A stretch of DNA of 6,448 nucleotides from JAZRUY01 sp045598845 (GTDB taxonomy: Bacteria; Verrucomicrobiota; Lentisphaeria; Victivallales; Victivallaceae): NCBI GenBank assembly GCA_045598845.1, contig JAZRUY010000086.1:1-6448 (forward strand), written 5' to 3'. Both the position numbers and the translations under genes were made by a program. A model generated the notes under the pieces. It ran no database searches and was not told where the DNA came from. It was given only the letters and a program-made list of their open reading frames with translations. Of this stretch, positions 1-5,488 are shown one piece after another. How positions within the stretch are numbered: the stretch's first letter is position 1; each line of letters starts with the position of its first letter.

Positions 1-549
1 ATCAAACATCCGCGCATCGGGTTACTGAGCGTTGGCGGAGAAGATATCAAAGGCAACCATTTGACCAAGGAAACTTTCCCGGTGCTTTCCGCTGTTCCCG
101 GCATGAATTTCGTAGGCAATGTAGAAGCGAATACCATTTTCACGGGCGAAGCGGATGTACTGGTATGCGACGGATTCTCCGGCAATGTACTGCTCAAAGG
201 CGCGGAGGGGCTGGCGCGTTCAACCATATTCTGGCTTAAAAAAGTGCTGACCAAAAACGCACTGCGTCTGATGGGGGCGATGCTGATGAGCAAGGCTTTC
301 CGCGAACTCAAGGCATTCGCCGATTCGGATGATATCGGCGGGGCTCCGCTGCTGGGTATCAACGGCATCTGCATCATCGGACACGGTTCATCCAATCCCA
401 AGGCGGTATGCAGTTCCATCCGGGTGGCGATCGACTGCGTCAAATTCGGGCTGAACGACCGGATCATACAGCGCCTGAAAGAAACCGGATGCACCGTCGA
501 GGCCATGCAGCAGCGGCTTGCCGAAGCCGGCAAAGATAATCAAAAATAA
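1..549 (+). CDS. plsX: PlsX, phosphate acyltransferase (3' part; 5' end outside window)
   Basis: PlsX converts acyl-ACP and phosphate to acyl phosphate, the acyl donor for PlsY in the first step of phospholipid synthesis; it is a peripheral membrane or cytoplasmic enzyme. The reading frame is open from base 1 (IKHPRIGLLSVGGEDIKGN...) and ends at TAA 547-549, giving 182 visible codons, roughly the C-terminal half of a family that is usually about 330-350 residues. Family hallmarks are the GLLS-GGEDIKGN stretch, NFVGNVEA, ADVLVCDGFSGNVLLK, GGAPLLGINGICIIGHGSS and the following helix with IRVAIDCV. The frame runs intact to a normal-looking C-terminus. In many bacteria plsX is followed by fabH; here the next gene on this strand is an unrelated exported protein 210 bases away, so the gene ends its operon. 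No strong intrinsic terminator follows it. The TTG at 61 is internal, not a start. Confidence 0.96.
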   Translation: MKHPRIGLLSVGGEDIKGNHLTKETFPVLSAVPGMNFVGNVEANTIFTGEADVLVCDGFSGNVLLKGAEGLARSTIFWLKKVLTKNALRLMGAMLMSKAFRELKAFADSDDIGGAPLLGINGICIIGHGSSNPKAVCSSIRVAIDCVKFGLNDRIIQRLKETGCTVEAMQQRLAEAGKDNQK

Positions 550-556
550 ATAGAAC

Positions 557-602
557 AATCCGCAGCTGTTTATAACCTGACGGATTCGGATATATCAATC
601 CG
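557..602 (+). other. Three-part inverted repeat after plsX (two mutually exclusive hairpins)
   Basis: AATCCG at 557-562, CGGATT at 581-586 and AATCCG at 597-602. The middle element can pair with either flank, so two 6-bp hairpins compete. No U-run follows directly, so this is not a standard terminator, although it lies where one would be expected for plsX. It could be a weak or factor-dependent 3' end, or chance. Confidence 0.3.
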
Positions 603-607
603 GAAAC

Positions 608-635
608 TTGACAAATATCCTTTTTGTTGCAAAAT
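608..635 (+). promoter_or_regulatory. Probable sigma70-type promoter of the Tyr-rich exported protein gene
   Basis: A perfect -35 hexamer TTGACA at 608-613 is followed after 16 bases by CAAAAT (630-635, 4 of 6 matches to TATAAT). Transcription would begin near 642, giving a leader of roughly 115 bases before the ATG at 760. The perfect -35 and the lack of a gene across the gap support it; the weak -10 lowers confidence. Confidence 0.5.
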
Positions 636-693
636 TCACCATCGTTGTCCGCTGAATAAACAGTGCGGAACGTTTTAATGTTTTACCGTGTGT

Positions 694-733
694 ATCCCCG
701 CGGGGATGATATGCCGGCGGAGACGTTTGCCGG
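694..733 (+). promoter_or_regulatory. Structured leader: perfect 14-bp palindrome plus second hairpin upstream of the ribosome binding site
   Basis: ATCCCCGCGGGGAT at 694-707 is a perfect palindrome. It is followed by a stem CCGGCGGA (714-721) / TTTGCCGG (726-733) with a GACG tetraloop, in which two of the eight pairs are G-U. The ribosome binding site AGGAGG begins 15 bases after this stem. The palindrome could be an operator bound by a dimeric protein, and the second stem an RNA fold affecting translation or stability. No known riboswitch class is recognised. Confidence 0.4.
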
Positions 734-759
734 ATTTCGTAAATAACAGGAGGAACCTC

Positions 760-1134
760 ATGAAAAAAATAATTATCGCAACGGTCATGATGCTGGCTGT
801 TTCCGGAGTACACGCTCAAACCGTAGTCGTCCGGCAGCCCGGGCTGGTGGAATCACTGGTAGTTGGAACCGGAAGAACGGCATACGGACTGTGCCGTTTC
901 ACAAAGGATCTGCTGGTAGGCGGCGAATATACGGTAACCACGCCGGATTACATTTCCGCCCCGGTTCCGGTTACGGCGGTACCGGTAATGGTGCCGCCCG
1001 CGGGAGCAGCGGCGCCGGTACCGTATACGACTTACTCTCCGGCAGCAGTACCCGTTCCGGTCTATTACGGATGCGCGCCGCGTTACGGCGCCGGCATATA
1101 TTACAACAGCCTGGGATACCGGTATTATTACTGA
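760..1134 (+). CDS. Small exported protein with Val/Pro-rich middle and Tyr-rich C-terminus, function unknown
   Basis: This is a 124-residue protein of no family I recognise. The start at 760 has an ideal AGGAGG (748-753) six bases upstream and begins a clear Sec signal peptide, MKKIIIATVMMLAVSGVHA, with likely cleavage after Ala19. A start at 688 in the same frame would bury the signal peptide and is rejected. The mature chain has a normal-looking segment (residues 20-64), a Val/Pro/Ala-rich, probably extended stretch (67-101) and a tail (102-124) in which 9 of 23 residues are tyrosine, ending RYYY. Two cysteines, 45 and 105, could form a disulfide after export. Composition suggests a cell-envelope or surface protein rather than an enzyme. 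It has its own promoter and a strong terminator, so it is probably a single-gene transcript. Confidence 0.8.
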   Translation: MKKIIIATVMMLAVSGVHAQTVVVRQPGLVESLVVGTGRTAYGLCRFTKDLLVGGEYTVTTPDYISAPVPVTAVPVMVPPAGAAAPVPYTTYSPAAVPVPVYYGCAPRYGAGIYYNSLGYRYYY

Positions 1135-1155
1135 TACCGGTTCATATGCAGAATG

Positions 1156-1188
1156 AAACCGGCGGTGCTTATGCGCCGCCGGTTTTTT
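1156..1188 (+). terminator. Intrinsic terminator of the Tyr-rich exported protein gene
   Basis: A 13-bp stem (1156-1168 with 1173-1185, one G-U pair) closes on a TTAT tetraloop, and the 3' arm runs into a T-tract at 1183-1188. It starts 21 bases after the stop codon. The opposite strand lacks a comparable U-run, so it works in the + direction. Confidence 0.92.
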
Positions 1189-1212
1189 CTATTTTCCGCT
1201 CATTAAACTGTA

Positions 1213-1257
1213 GTAGATGTAATGGAATTGTAGTAACCGCCTTGCTACTTCATCTAC
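1213..1257. repeat. Nested hairpin in the gap between terminator and tRNA-Glu
   Basis: The outer stem is GTAGATG (1213-1219) / CATCTAC (1251-1257). The inner stem is GTAGTAA (1230-1236) / TTGCTAC (1242-1248) with a CCGCC loop. As + strand RNA the inner stem has seven pairs including one U-G; as - strand RNA one pair becomes a C-A mismatch, so the + strand folds slightly better. No U-run follows on either strand. Purpose unknown: possibly a small RNA, a repeat unit or a recombination or protein site. Confidence 0.45.
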
Positions 1258-1284
1258 AAGCACTTGATGATAAATAATTCAGAT

Positions 1285-1360
1285 TGGCATCTCCAATGGG
1301 AGTCGAACCCATGTTGCCGGGATGAGAACCCGGTGTCCTAGGCCACTAGACGATGGAGAC
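1285..1360 (-). tRNA. tRNA-Glu (anticodon CUC), 3' CCA encoded
   Basis: The 76-base gene folds as a complete cloverleaf. The acceptor arm is GTCTCCA (1360-1354) with TGGAGAT (1295-1289). The anticodon stem is CCGGG/CCCGG around the loop TTCTCAT, so the anticodon is CTC. The variable loop is the four bases CAAC, and the T arm is ATGGG-TTCGACT-CCCAT. The discriminator is G, and CCA is encoded at 1287-1285. The D arm and overall length match bacterial tRNA-Glu. The first acceptor pair is G1-U72 rather than the usual G1-C72. The gene stands alone behind a strong promoter. Confidence 0.95.
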
Positions 1361-1375
1361 CAGAATACACTCCTT

Positions 1376-1403
1376 AATATAGCACTTCCTCTTTTTTTGT
1401 CAA
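1376..1403 (-). promoter_or_regulatory. Strong sigma70-type promoter of tRNA-Glu
   Basis: On the - strand a perfect TTGACA (1403-1398) is followed by a 16-base spacer and TATATT (1381-1376). Expected transcription start near 1369, about nine bases before the mature tRNA 5' end at 1360. A near-consensus promoter fits a stable RNA gene. Confidence 0.8.
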
Positions 1404-1453
1404 GATAATCCGGCGCCGGCGGCTGATATATACCCGCATTCCAACGAAAAAGG

Positions 1454-1484
1454 GACAAAAAAACCGAACCGCAGGGTCCGGTTT
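1454..1484 (-). terminator. Intrinsic terminator of the exported CxxC protein gene
   Basis: On the - strand a 10-bp stem AAACCGGACC (1484-1475) / GGTTCGGTTT (1470-1461), with one G-U pair and a CTGC tetraloop, runs into a seven-base T-tract (1463-1457). It begins 21 bases after the stop codon at 1506. Confidence 0.88.
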
Positions 1485-1505
1485 CATAAGGAAGCGGCAA
1501 TATGA

Positions 1506-1841
1506 TCAGTTTGAACTGTGGATCAGACGGATTTTATTTTTCTTCATACCGAAATCGATCGCACGCCGGCTGAGCACATCGGATTCGCCGCATTCAGGAC
1601 ATATAATTTTATATTCGGTCCTCATCTGGTTGCTAAGCGATGCCAACGCCTGCATATAATCGTTACCGCCGACCACTTTATCCTTGTCGCCGTCCCTGCA
1701 ATTATCGCAGAAGAAAGTTTTGCATTTATTGCAGCGGTAAACATAAACATCGTCAGTTTTCGATCCGCAGAATTTACACTCTCCGGCCCAGACCGCTCCC
1801 GCGGTCAGCATAACCGCCGCCAACAACAGACACTTTTTCAT
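1506..1841 (-). CDS. Small exported protein with four CxxC motifs (putative double zinc site), function unknown
   Basis: This is a 111-residue protein. The ATG at 1841 begins a clear signal peptide (MKKCLLLAAVMLTAGAVWA, cleavage before Gly20) and is preceded by AAGGGGA as ribosome binding site. An in-frame GTG at 1895 would put 18 residues before the signal peptide and lacks a binding site, so it is rejected. The mature chain holds four CxxC pairs: Cys22/25 (CKFC), 37/40 (CNKC), 45/48 (CDNC) and 81/84 (CPEC). Eight cysteines in four pairs suit two tetrahedral zinc sites, possibly in a cross-braced or double-ribbon fold. A lysine- and acid-rich linker lies around residues 50-75 and the C-terminus is basic. 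Zinc ribbons are common in the cytoplasm but less so behind a signal peptide; alternatives are iron binding or redox-active thiols. The gene is transcribed alone. I do not recognise the family. Confidence 0.82.
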   Translation of the reverse strand: MKKCLLLAAVMLTAGAVWAGECKFCGSKTDDVYVYRCNKCKTFFCDNCRDGDKDKVVGGNDYMQALASLSNQMRTEYKIICPECGESDVLSRRAIDFGMKKNKIRLIHSSN

Positions 1842-2179
1842 ACAGTCCCCTTGTACCTTTCCGCCGGATTCCCGGCATTTTAGCAGTAAATTCACTGCCG
1901 TTGATTTTCATCCAGACTTTCTGAACGGCTAATTTATCTGTATTTTTTAATTTCTCCTTTCTATCCGTTCTATCGTAATAAACGGCCGTCATATGAATTT
2001 CTGACACTTAAAAACAATTTTTTTCGAAAAAAACGAATTTTCAGAAAAAAAAGAATAAAAAAACGCTGTCCTAATAGACAGCGCTTTTCTATCAATGAAA
2101 AAAATTAAAAACGAACTAAGTCATTCAGCATTACACCGCCGAACGGGCGCACGCCGCCCGGAAACGGATACAATTAAAA
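1842..2179. other. 338-base intergenic region: leader of the CxxC gene, AT-rich tract and GH5 terminator
   Basis: From right to left (- strand direction) this holds the 3' flank of the GH5 gene with a small GC hairpin (2144-2149 with 2155-2160), the GH5 terminator (2045-2088) and a very AT-rich tract that includes a perfect 16-base palindrome of seven T, CG and seven A (2018-2033). Next comes a weak promoter candidate (TTGTTT 2017-2012, 18-base spacer, TATGAC 1993-1988). A long leader to 1841 follows, with a hairpin GCCGG-GAAT-CCGGC (1876-1863) just before the ribosome binding site. I see no convincing gene here. Confidence 0.6.
2045..2088 (-). terminator. Intrinsic terminator of the GH5 gene
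   Basis: On the - strand AAAAGCGCTGTC (2088-2077) pairs with GACAGCG plus T-run (2070-2060) around a six-base loop. The stem has about eleven pairs including one G-U. It is followed by a long T-rich tail reaching 2045. Read on the + strand the G-U becomes an A-C mismatch, so the structure is built for the - strand. It lies about 90 bases past the GH5 stop codon. Confidence 0.88.
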
Positions 2180-3736
2180 TCAGAGCCGGTTTTTACGGAG
2201 ATATTTAAGCAGAACTTTCTTGCGCGGAGTGTCTTCCGCGGCCGGATAAATATGCTCCGGATCCGTACCGGTATGCTCGACGCTCCAGCCGTCCCATTCG
2301 CGGAAAGCGTGGAAAGTCCAGTCCCAATTGTTCTCTTCCAAAACGCTTATAATATCCTCCAGATACCTTTCCCCACCCGGGGCCCAGCAGATGACGCTGA
2401 ATTCGCCGCAGAAAATCCTGGCGCCGTATTTTTCCTCAAATTTTTTGACGAATGCCATATCTTCGGCCATCCGGGCGCGGTCGAAGTATTTTCCCCCGAC
2501 AGTTCCGGGATAAACGCTGCCGATGGCAGTGCCGTTGAACACCCCCTGATGCGTATAAGCGCCGGGATTGTAATAATGGATCTGATAGATGATGTTCTTG
2601 AGCGGCAGCGGCTGCATATAACTGTAGTCGTAAACATTCGCGGAATTGTTGGATTCCACTACAATCGGCACATCCGGATCAACGGCACGGACAGCCTGAG
2701 CGGCCAGATACTGACATTCCAGATAGTTATGCCGGACGGGCATATTGTGATAGGGTTCGTTGCACAAATCGTAGCCCCAGACGGCTGGATTACCCTTCAG
2801 GCGACCGGCGATTTTCCGCCAGCTTGAAACAAAAGCGTCCAGATATTCATCTTCCAGAAACATCTTGAAATAAAGCGCGATGGCATCCTGTTTGCTGATC
2901 GCCTTTTCGCCGGCGGTGGCCAGAACCGGATTCTTGCCCACGGTGCCGCCCGGCGGACAGTGCATATCGATCAGAACTTTGATACCGTGCTTTTCGCACA
3001 GCGGCAGCATCTTTTCCAGCCAGACGATTTCGTCTTCCAGAAACGCGGCGTATTTATCCAAGTCGGCGCGGACAGCATTATCATACGGCTGAAACTGCCA
3101 GCGCAGCAAATTGACCCCCCATGATTCCATATCGGCAAGATCCTGCTCGGTGATGTCGCGGGTATGCGGGCTCATTACGCCGCGGCGGCGGATATCACCG
3201 GTAACCCTGGAGTCATATTCGCATTTGAACCCTTCCGGCACGCTCCAGACCGGAGGAAAAGTTTCGATCAGACTTGCCTTGATATTGCGGAAAGCGACTT
3301 TGCCGGTGCATTTCTGCAAACCGAGAATCAGCTCGGCAAAATCCACATTGGGCGGAATCACCACGGTGAAACTGAAAGGAGTCCAGTCGAATGTGCCGAA
3401 AACCCCGTCCGTGGCGCACGGCCAGCGCTCGAAAGTGGTTCCGCCTTTAACATGCACCATGAATTTTATGCCGCCGTATGAACCGGAGGGGGCGGTAACT
3501 CCGTCCGCCTTGACTTCTCCGCTGACCAGAAGTCCTTTTCCGGCATACGGAGTCAAATCGATGGATTCAGAGTATCCGATCGGATTCGCATCGGAGGCCT
3601 CGGTAATAACGCACTCGTACCCCTGGGCATTTTCCGGAATCAGACCGTCAATAAAAGCGGCGTCCCCGGCCATGCAGGCGGTTCCGCACACCAGCGCACA
3701 AATAAAAATAAAAAAAGACACCGTTTTTTTCAACAT
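2180..3736 (-). CDS. Secreted glycoside hydrolase family 5 (cellulase-like) with N-terminal carbohydrate-binding-like domain
   Basis: This 518-residue enzyme is predicted to hydrolyse a beta-linked glucan or mannan outside the cytoplasm. The ATG at 3736 has AGGAG six bases upstream. Residues 1-24 form a signal peptide; a cysteine at 21 lies near its end but the preceding residues do not make a standard lipobox. Residues about 27-157 look like a jelly-roll carbohydrate-binding domain: alternating beta strands, a DWTPFSFTVVIPP stretch and a closing FRNIKASLIE. The GH5 barrel occupies about 165-518, with conserved Arg212 in NLLRW, His259 in IDMHC, the acid/base Glu327 in the NEP motif, His387 in QIHYYN, the nucleophile Glu445 in CGEFS, and Trp471-Trp473 near the last strand. 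All catalytic positions are intact. GH5 includes endoglucanases, mannanases and glucosidases, so the substrate cannot be fixed from this. The gene has its own promoter and terminator and has no transporter or regulator next to it. Confidence 0.93.
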   Translation of the reverse strand: MLKKTVSFFIFICALVCGTACMAGDAAFIDGLIPENAQGYECVITEASDANPIGYSESIDLTPYAGKGLLVSGEVKADGVTAPSGSYGGIKFMVHVKGGTTFERWPCATDGVFGTFDWTPFSFTVVIPPNVDFAELILGLQKCTGKVAFRNIKASLIETFPPVWSVPEGFKCEYDSRVTGDIRRRGVMSPHTRDITEQDLADMESWGVNLLRWQFQPYDNAVRADLDKYAAFLEDEIVWLEKMLPLCEKHGIKVLIDMHCPPGGTVGKNPVLATAGEKAISKQDAIALYFKMFLEDEYLDAFVSSWRKIAGRLKGNPAVWGYDLCNEPYHNMPVRHNYLECQYLAAQAVRAVDPDVPIVVESNNSANVYDYSYMQPLPLKNIIYQIHYYNPGAYTHQGVFNGTAIGSVYPGTVGGKYFDRARMAEDMAFVKKFEEKYGARIFCGEFSVICWAPGGERYLEDIISVLEENNWDWTFHAFREWDGWSVEHTGTDPEHIYPAAEDTPRKKVLLKYLRKNRL

Positions 3737-3794
3737 TTCACTCTCCTAAAATTATCATACACGGATTACCGTCTGTTTTCCGCACTTTTCAGTA

Positions 3795-3823
3795 AATATA
3801 ACTTTGCCTGCACCGTTTTACAA
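3795..3823 (-). promoter_or_regulatory. Probable promoter of the GH5 gene
   Basis: On the - strand TTGTAA (3823-3818) lies 17 bases before TATATT (3800-3795). Transcription would start near 3788, leaving a leader of about 50 bases before the ATG. The -35 overlaps a small inverted repeat, CCGTTTT-TGT-AAAACGG (3830-3814 region), which might serve as an operator or as the 3' end of the upstream operon transcript. Confidence 0.5.
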
Positions 3824-3863
3824 AAACGGCAACGGCTTCCGCCGATAACCATGCCGCCCGGAA

Positions 3864-4235
3864 TCAGTCGGACTCCAGCGTTTCACCGGCGATCACATTG
3901 ATGCCGCTGCCGGCGAAATTACGGATCACAACATCGCCCATCGCCACCGGCAAAACGACACGCATCGCATACAGCCGGTCCAGCAAACCGGCGATCAGAT
4001 TTTTCGGAAGCGCGGCATCCGTCCTGACCGCAAGGCATGGGAAAACGGAAGAATCCGTTGAGACAACAGCCGTCACCACCCGGCACGGATTCAGGATTTC
4101 CTGCCGGGCATAAGCATCTCCCCGCGGGCACCGGTTGCCGGAAACCGCAATCCCGGATTTCTCATCACCGACAACCGACAAATGACAGCCCTGCGGGCAG
4201 CAGATACATATCATCGATTTTTCCACCGGATCCAT
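3864..4235 (-). CDS. DUF1667 family protein, putative iron-sulfur subunit of the GlpA-like operon
   Basis: This is a 123-residue cytoplasmic protein with no signal peptide. The N-terminus carries a cysteine cluster: Cys10, Cys12, Cys13 and Cys17 in MICICCPQGCHL, and Cys36 in GNRCPRGD. The spacing C10-x2-C13-x3-C17-x18-C36 resembles the N-terminal 4Fe-4S motif of molybdopterin oxidoreductases and suggests a bound cluster. No cofactor domain follows; the rest is a short alpha/beta region rich in valine. From memory of the family, DUF1667 genes typically follow a GlpA-like dehydrogenase and a second FAD oxidoreductase, for example in Thermotoga and Clostridia, which is the arrangement here. The ATG at 4235 shares its A with the TGA of the upstream gene (TGATG), with GGGGAGG just before it, so translation is likely coupled. 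It is the last gene of the operon; no strong terminator is visible after it. Confidence 0.88.
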   Translation of the reverse strand: MDPVEKSMICICCPQGCHLSVVGDEKSGIAVSGNRCPRGDAYARQEILNPCRVVTAVVSTDSSVFPCLAVRTDAALPKNLIAGLLDRLYAMRVVLPVAMGDVVIRNFAGSGINVIAGETLESD

Positions 4236-5488
4236 CAGGCCTCCCCGTTCAATTCAAAAAACAAATCTTCGCCATGCAGCAAAGCGCCGTCGATTCGGAG
4301 CGAAATCATCTCGGCCGGACGGACAAACCGCAACGGTTTGCGCATAATTTCCGCTCCGTCCATTTTCACAGTCAGCACGCAGCGGTCGGCGGAAAGCAGC
4401 GGCCGGAAAGCAAAAACAGCGGTCCGGCCGGGGAAACAGAAAGACGGCACCGAGTATTTCAGATTGCGGCAAACGGAAACCCGTACGGACGCCCGCGGTC
4501 TGGAACTCTCTTTGAGCCGGCTGACCACGCAATGCGCCGCCCGTTCGGCCTCCTCCGCCACGAAATCCACCAGATCGTGAACATGCAATCCGTTGCCGGC
4601 GGAAAAAATACCGGAAACACTGGTTTCGTAATTGGCATCCACCGCCGCGCCGCCGGTGGCGGGATTCAATTTCACCCCGGCCATTACGGCGAGTTCGCTC
4701 TCCGGTACCAACCCGACGGAAAACAATACGGTATCACAGTCAACATGGAAAGCCCGGGCGCAGTCCGGCCGGCCGCCGGCCAGCGGAGCGATATCGGCGC
4801 CCTCCACCCGCTTACGGCCGCATATATTTATCACGGAATGGCTGAGCCACAGCGGTATTCCGAAATCATCAAGGCACTGCACCACATTCCGGGTCAGTCC
4901 GGAGGGATGCGGCATTATTTCCACTACTCCTTTCACCTGAATACCGCTCCATCTCAGCCGCCGCGCCATAATCAGGCCGATATCGCCGGATCCCACTATC
5001 AGGGCATTGCGCCCCGGCAGCATGCCTTCGGTATTGATCAGACGCTGAGCGGTACCGGCGGTGAATATTCCGGCGGGGCGGGTTCCCGGCACCGCCAGAT
5101 TGCCGCGGCAGCGCTCCCTGCACCCGCCGGCCAAAATAACCGCTCGGGCGATTATCCGGCGCACGCCGTCCGCCGGCGACAACGCGACAATTTCAAAACC
5201 GCCGCCGGCTCTCCCTGTCAGGGTGGTTACCGTATTCCGCATCGCGAAAACGGCACCGGCATTCCGCGCCTTGCCGGTCATCAGTTCGGCGAATTCCGGT
5301 CCGGTAAGCTCCCGTTTGAAATAACGAAGTCCGAATCCGTTATGAATACACTGCCGCAACACGCCGCCGGGGCGGATTTCCCGATCGATAATCAGAGTGG
5401 ACAACCCTGCCCCGGCAGTCACCGCCGCCGCTGCCATTCCGGCGGCGCCGGCGCCGATCACCGCCACATCATACCGCAATTCAATCAT
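4235..5488 (-). CDS. FAD/NAD-dependent oxidoreductase, second subunit of the GlpA-like operon
   Basis: This 417-residue flavoprotein probably passes electrons from the partner dehydrogenase to NAD or another carrier in the cytoplasm. The N-terminal dinucleotide site is YDVAVIGAGAAG (GxGxxG at 12-17), the second is VGSGDIG (166-171), and the third FAD-contact motif is VSGIFSAGNG near 291-300. RQCIHNGFG (45-53) and GGCRERCRG (121-129) are in the positions expected for this family; there is no thioredoxin-reductase CxxC. The last 85 residues form a separate beta-rich tail with the PAEMISL stretch. I chose the ATG at 5488 because GGAG lies ten bases upstream and the dinucleotide motif follows at once; ATG 5497 is too close to that site, and a TTG at 5509 only adds residues. 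It overlaps the glpA-like gene by 8 bases and touches the DUF1667 gene by one. Function is inferred from family and context. Confidence 0.9.
   Translation of the reverse strand: MIELRYDVAVIGAGAAGMAAAAVTAGAGLSTLIIDREIRPGGVLRQCIHNGFGLRYFKRELTGPEFAELMTGKARNAGAVFAMRNTVTTLTGRAGGGFEIVALSPADGVRRIIARAVILAGGCRERCRGNLAVPGTRPAGIFTAGTAQRLINTEGMLPGRNALIVGSGDIGLIMARRLRWSGIQVKGVVEIMPHPSGLTRNVVQCLDDFGIPLWLSHSVINICGRKRVEGADIAPLAGGRPDCARAFHVDCDTVLFSVGLVPESELAVMAGVKLNPATGGAAVDANYETSVSGIFSAGNGLHVHDLVDFVAEEAERAAHCVVSRLKESSRPRASVRVSVCRNLKYSVPSFCFPGRTAVFAFRPLLSADRCVLTVKMDGAEIMRKPLRFVRPAEMISLRIDGALLHGEDLFFELNGEA

Noticed and set aside
1115..1141. Direct repeat of GATACCGGT across the stop codon of the Tyr-rich gene
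   Set aside because: Nine bases, explained by repeated Tyr/Gly codon use and the self-complementary ACCGGT core; no sign of insertion or duplication.
1201..1260. Integron attC-like site at the nested hairpin
   Set aside because: The required RYYYAAC and GTTRRRY core sites are absent at the hairpin ends, and no integrase or cassette is present.
1774..2007. 77-codon - strand reading frame overlapping the CxxC gene start
   Set aside because: It overlaps the signal-peptide gene in another frame, and its final part is only an out-of-frame reading of that gene.
2105..2173. 22-codon - strand mini-frame (TTG start, ending NDLVRF) just after the GH5 stop
   Set aside because: It has no ribosome binding site or ATG at the proper place; it is too short to support, though it is open to the stop before the terminator.
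3814..3844. Intrinsic terminator of the glp-like operon
   Set aside because: Only short stems (CGGC-GGAA-GCCG and CCGTTTT/AAAACGG) are present, without a proper U-run after a strong stem. The operon end remains undefined.
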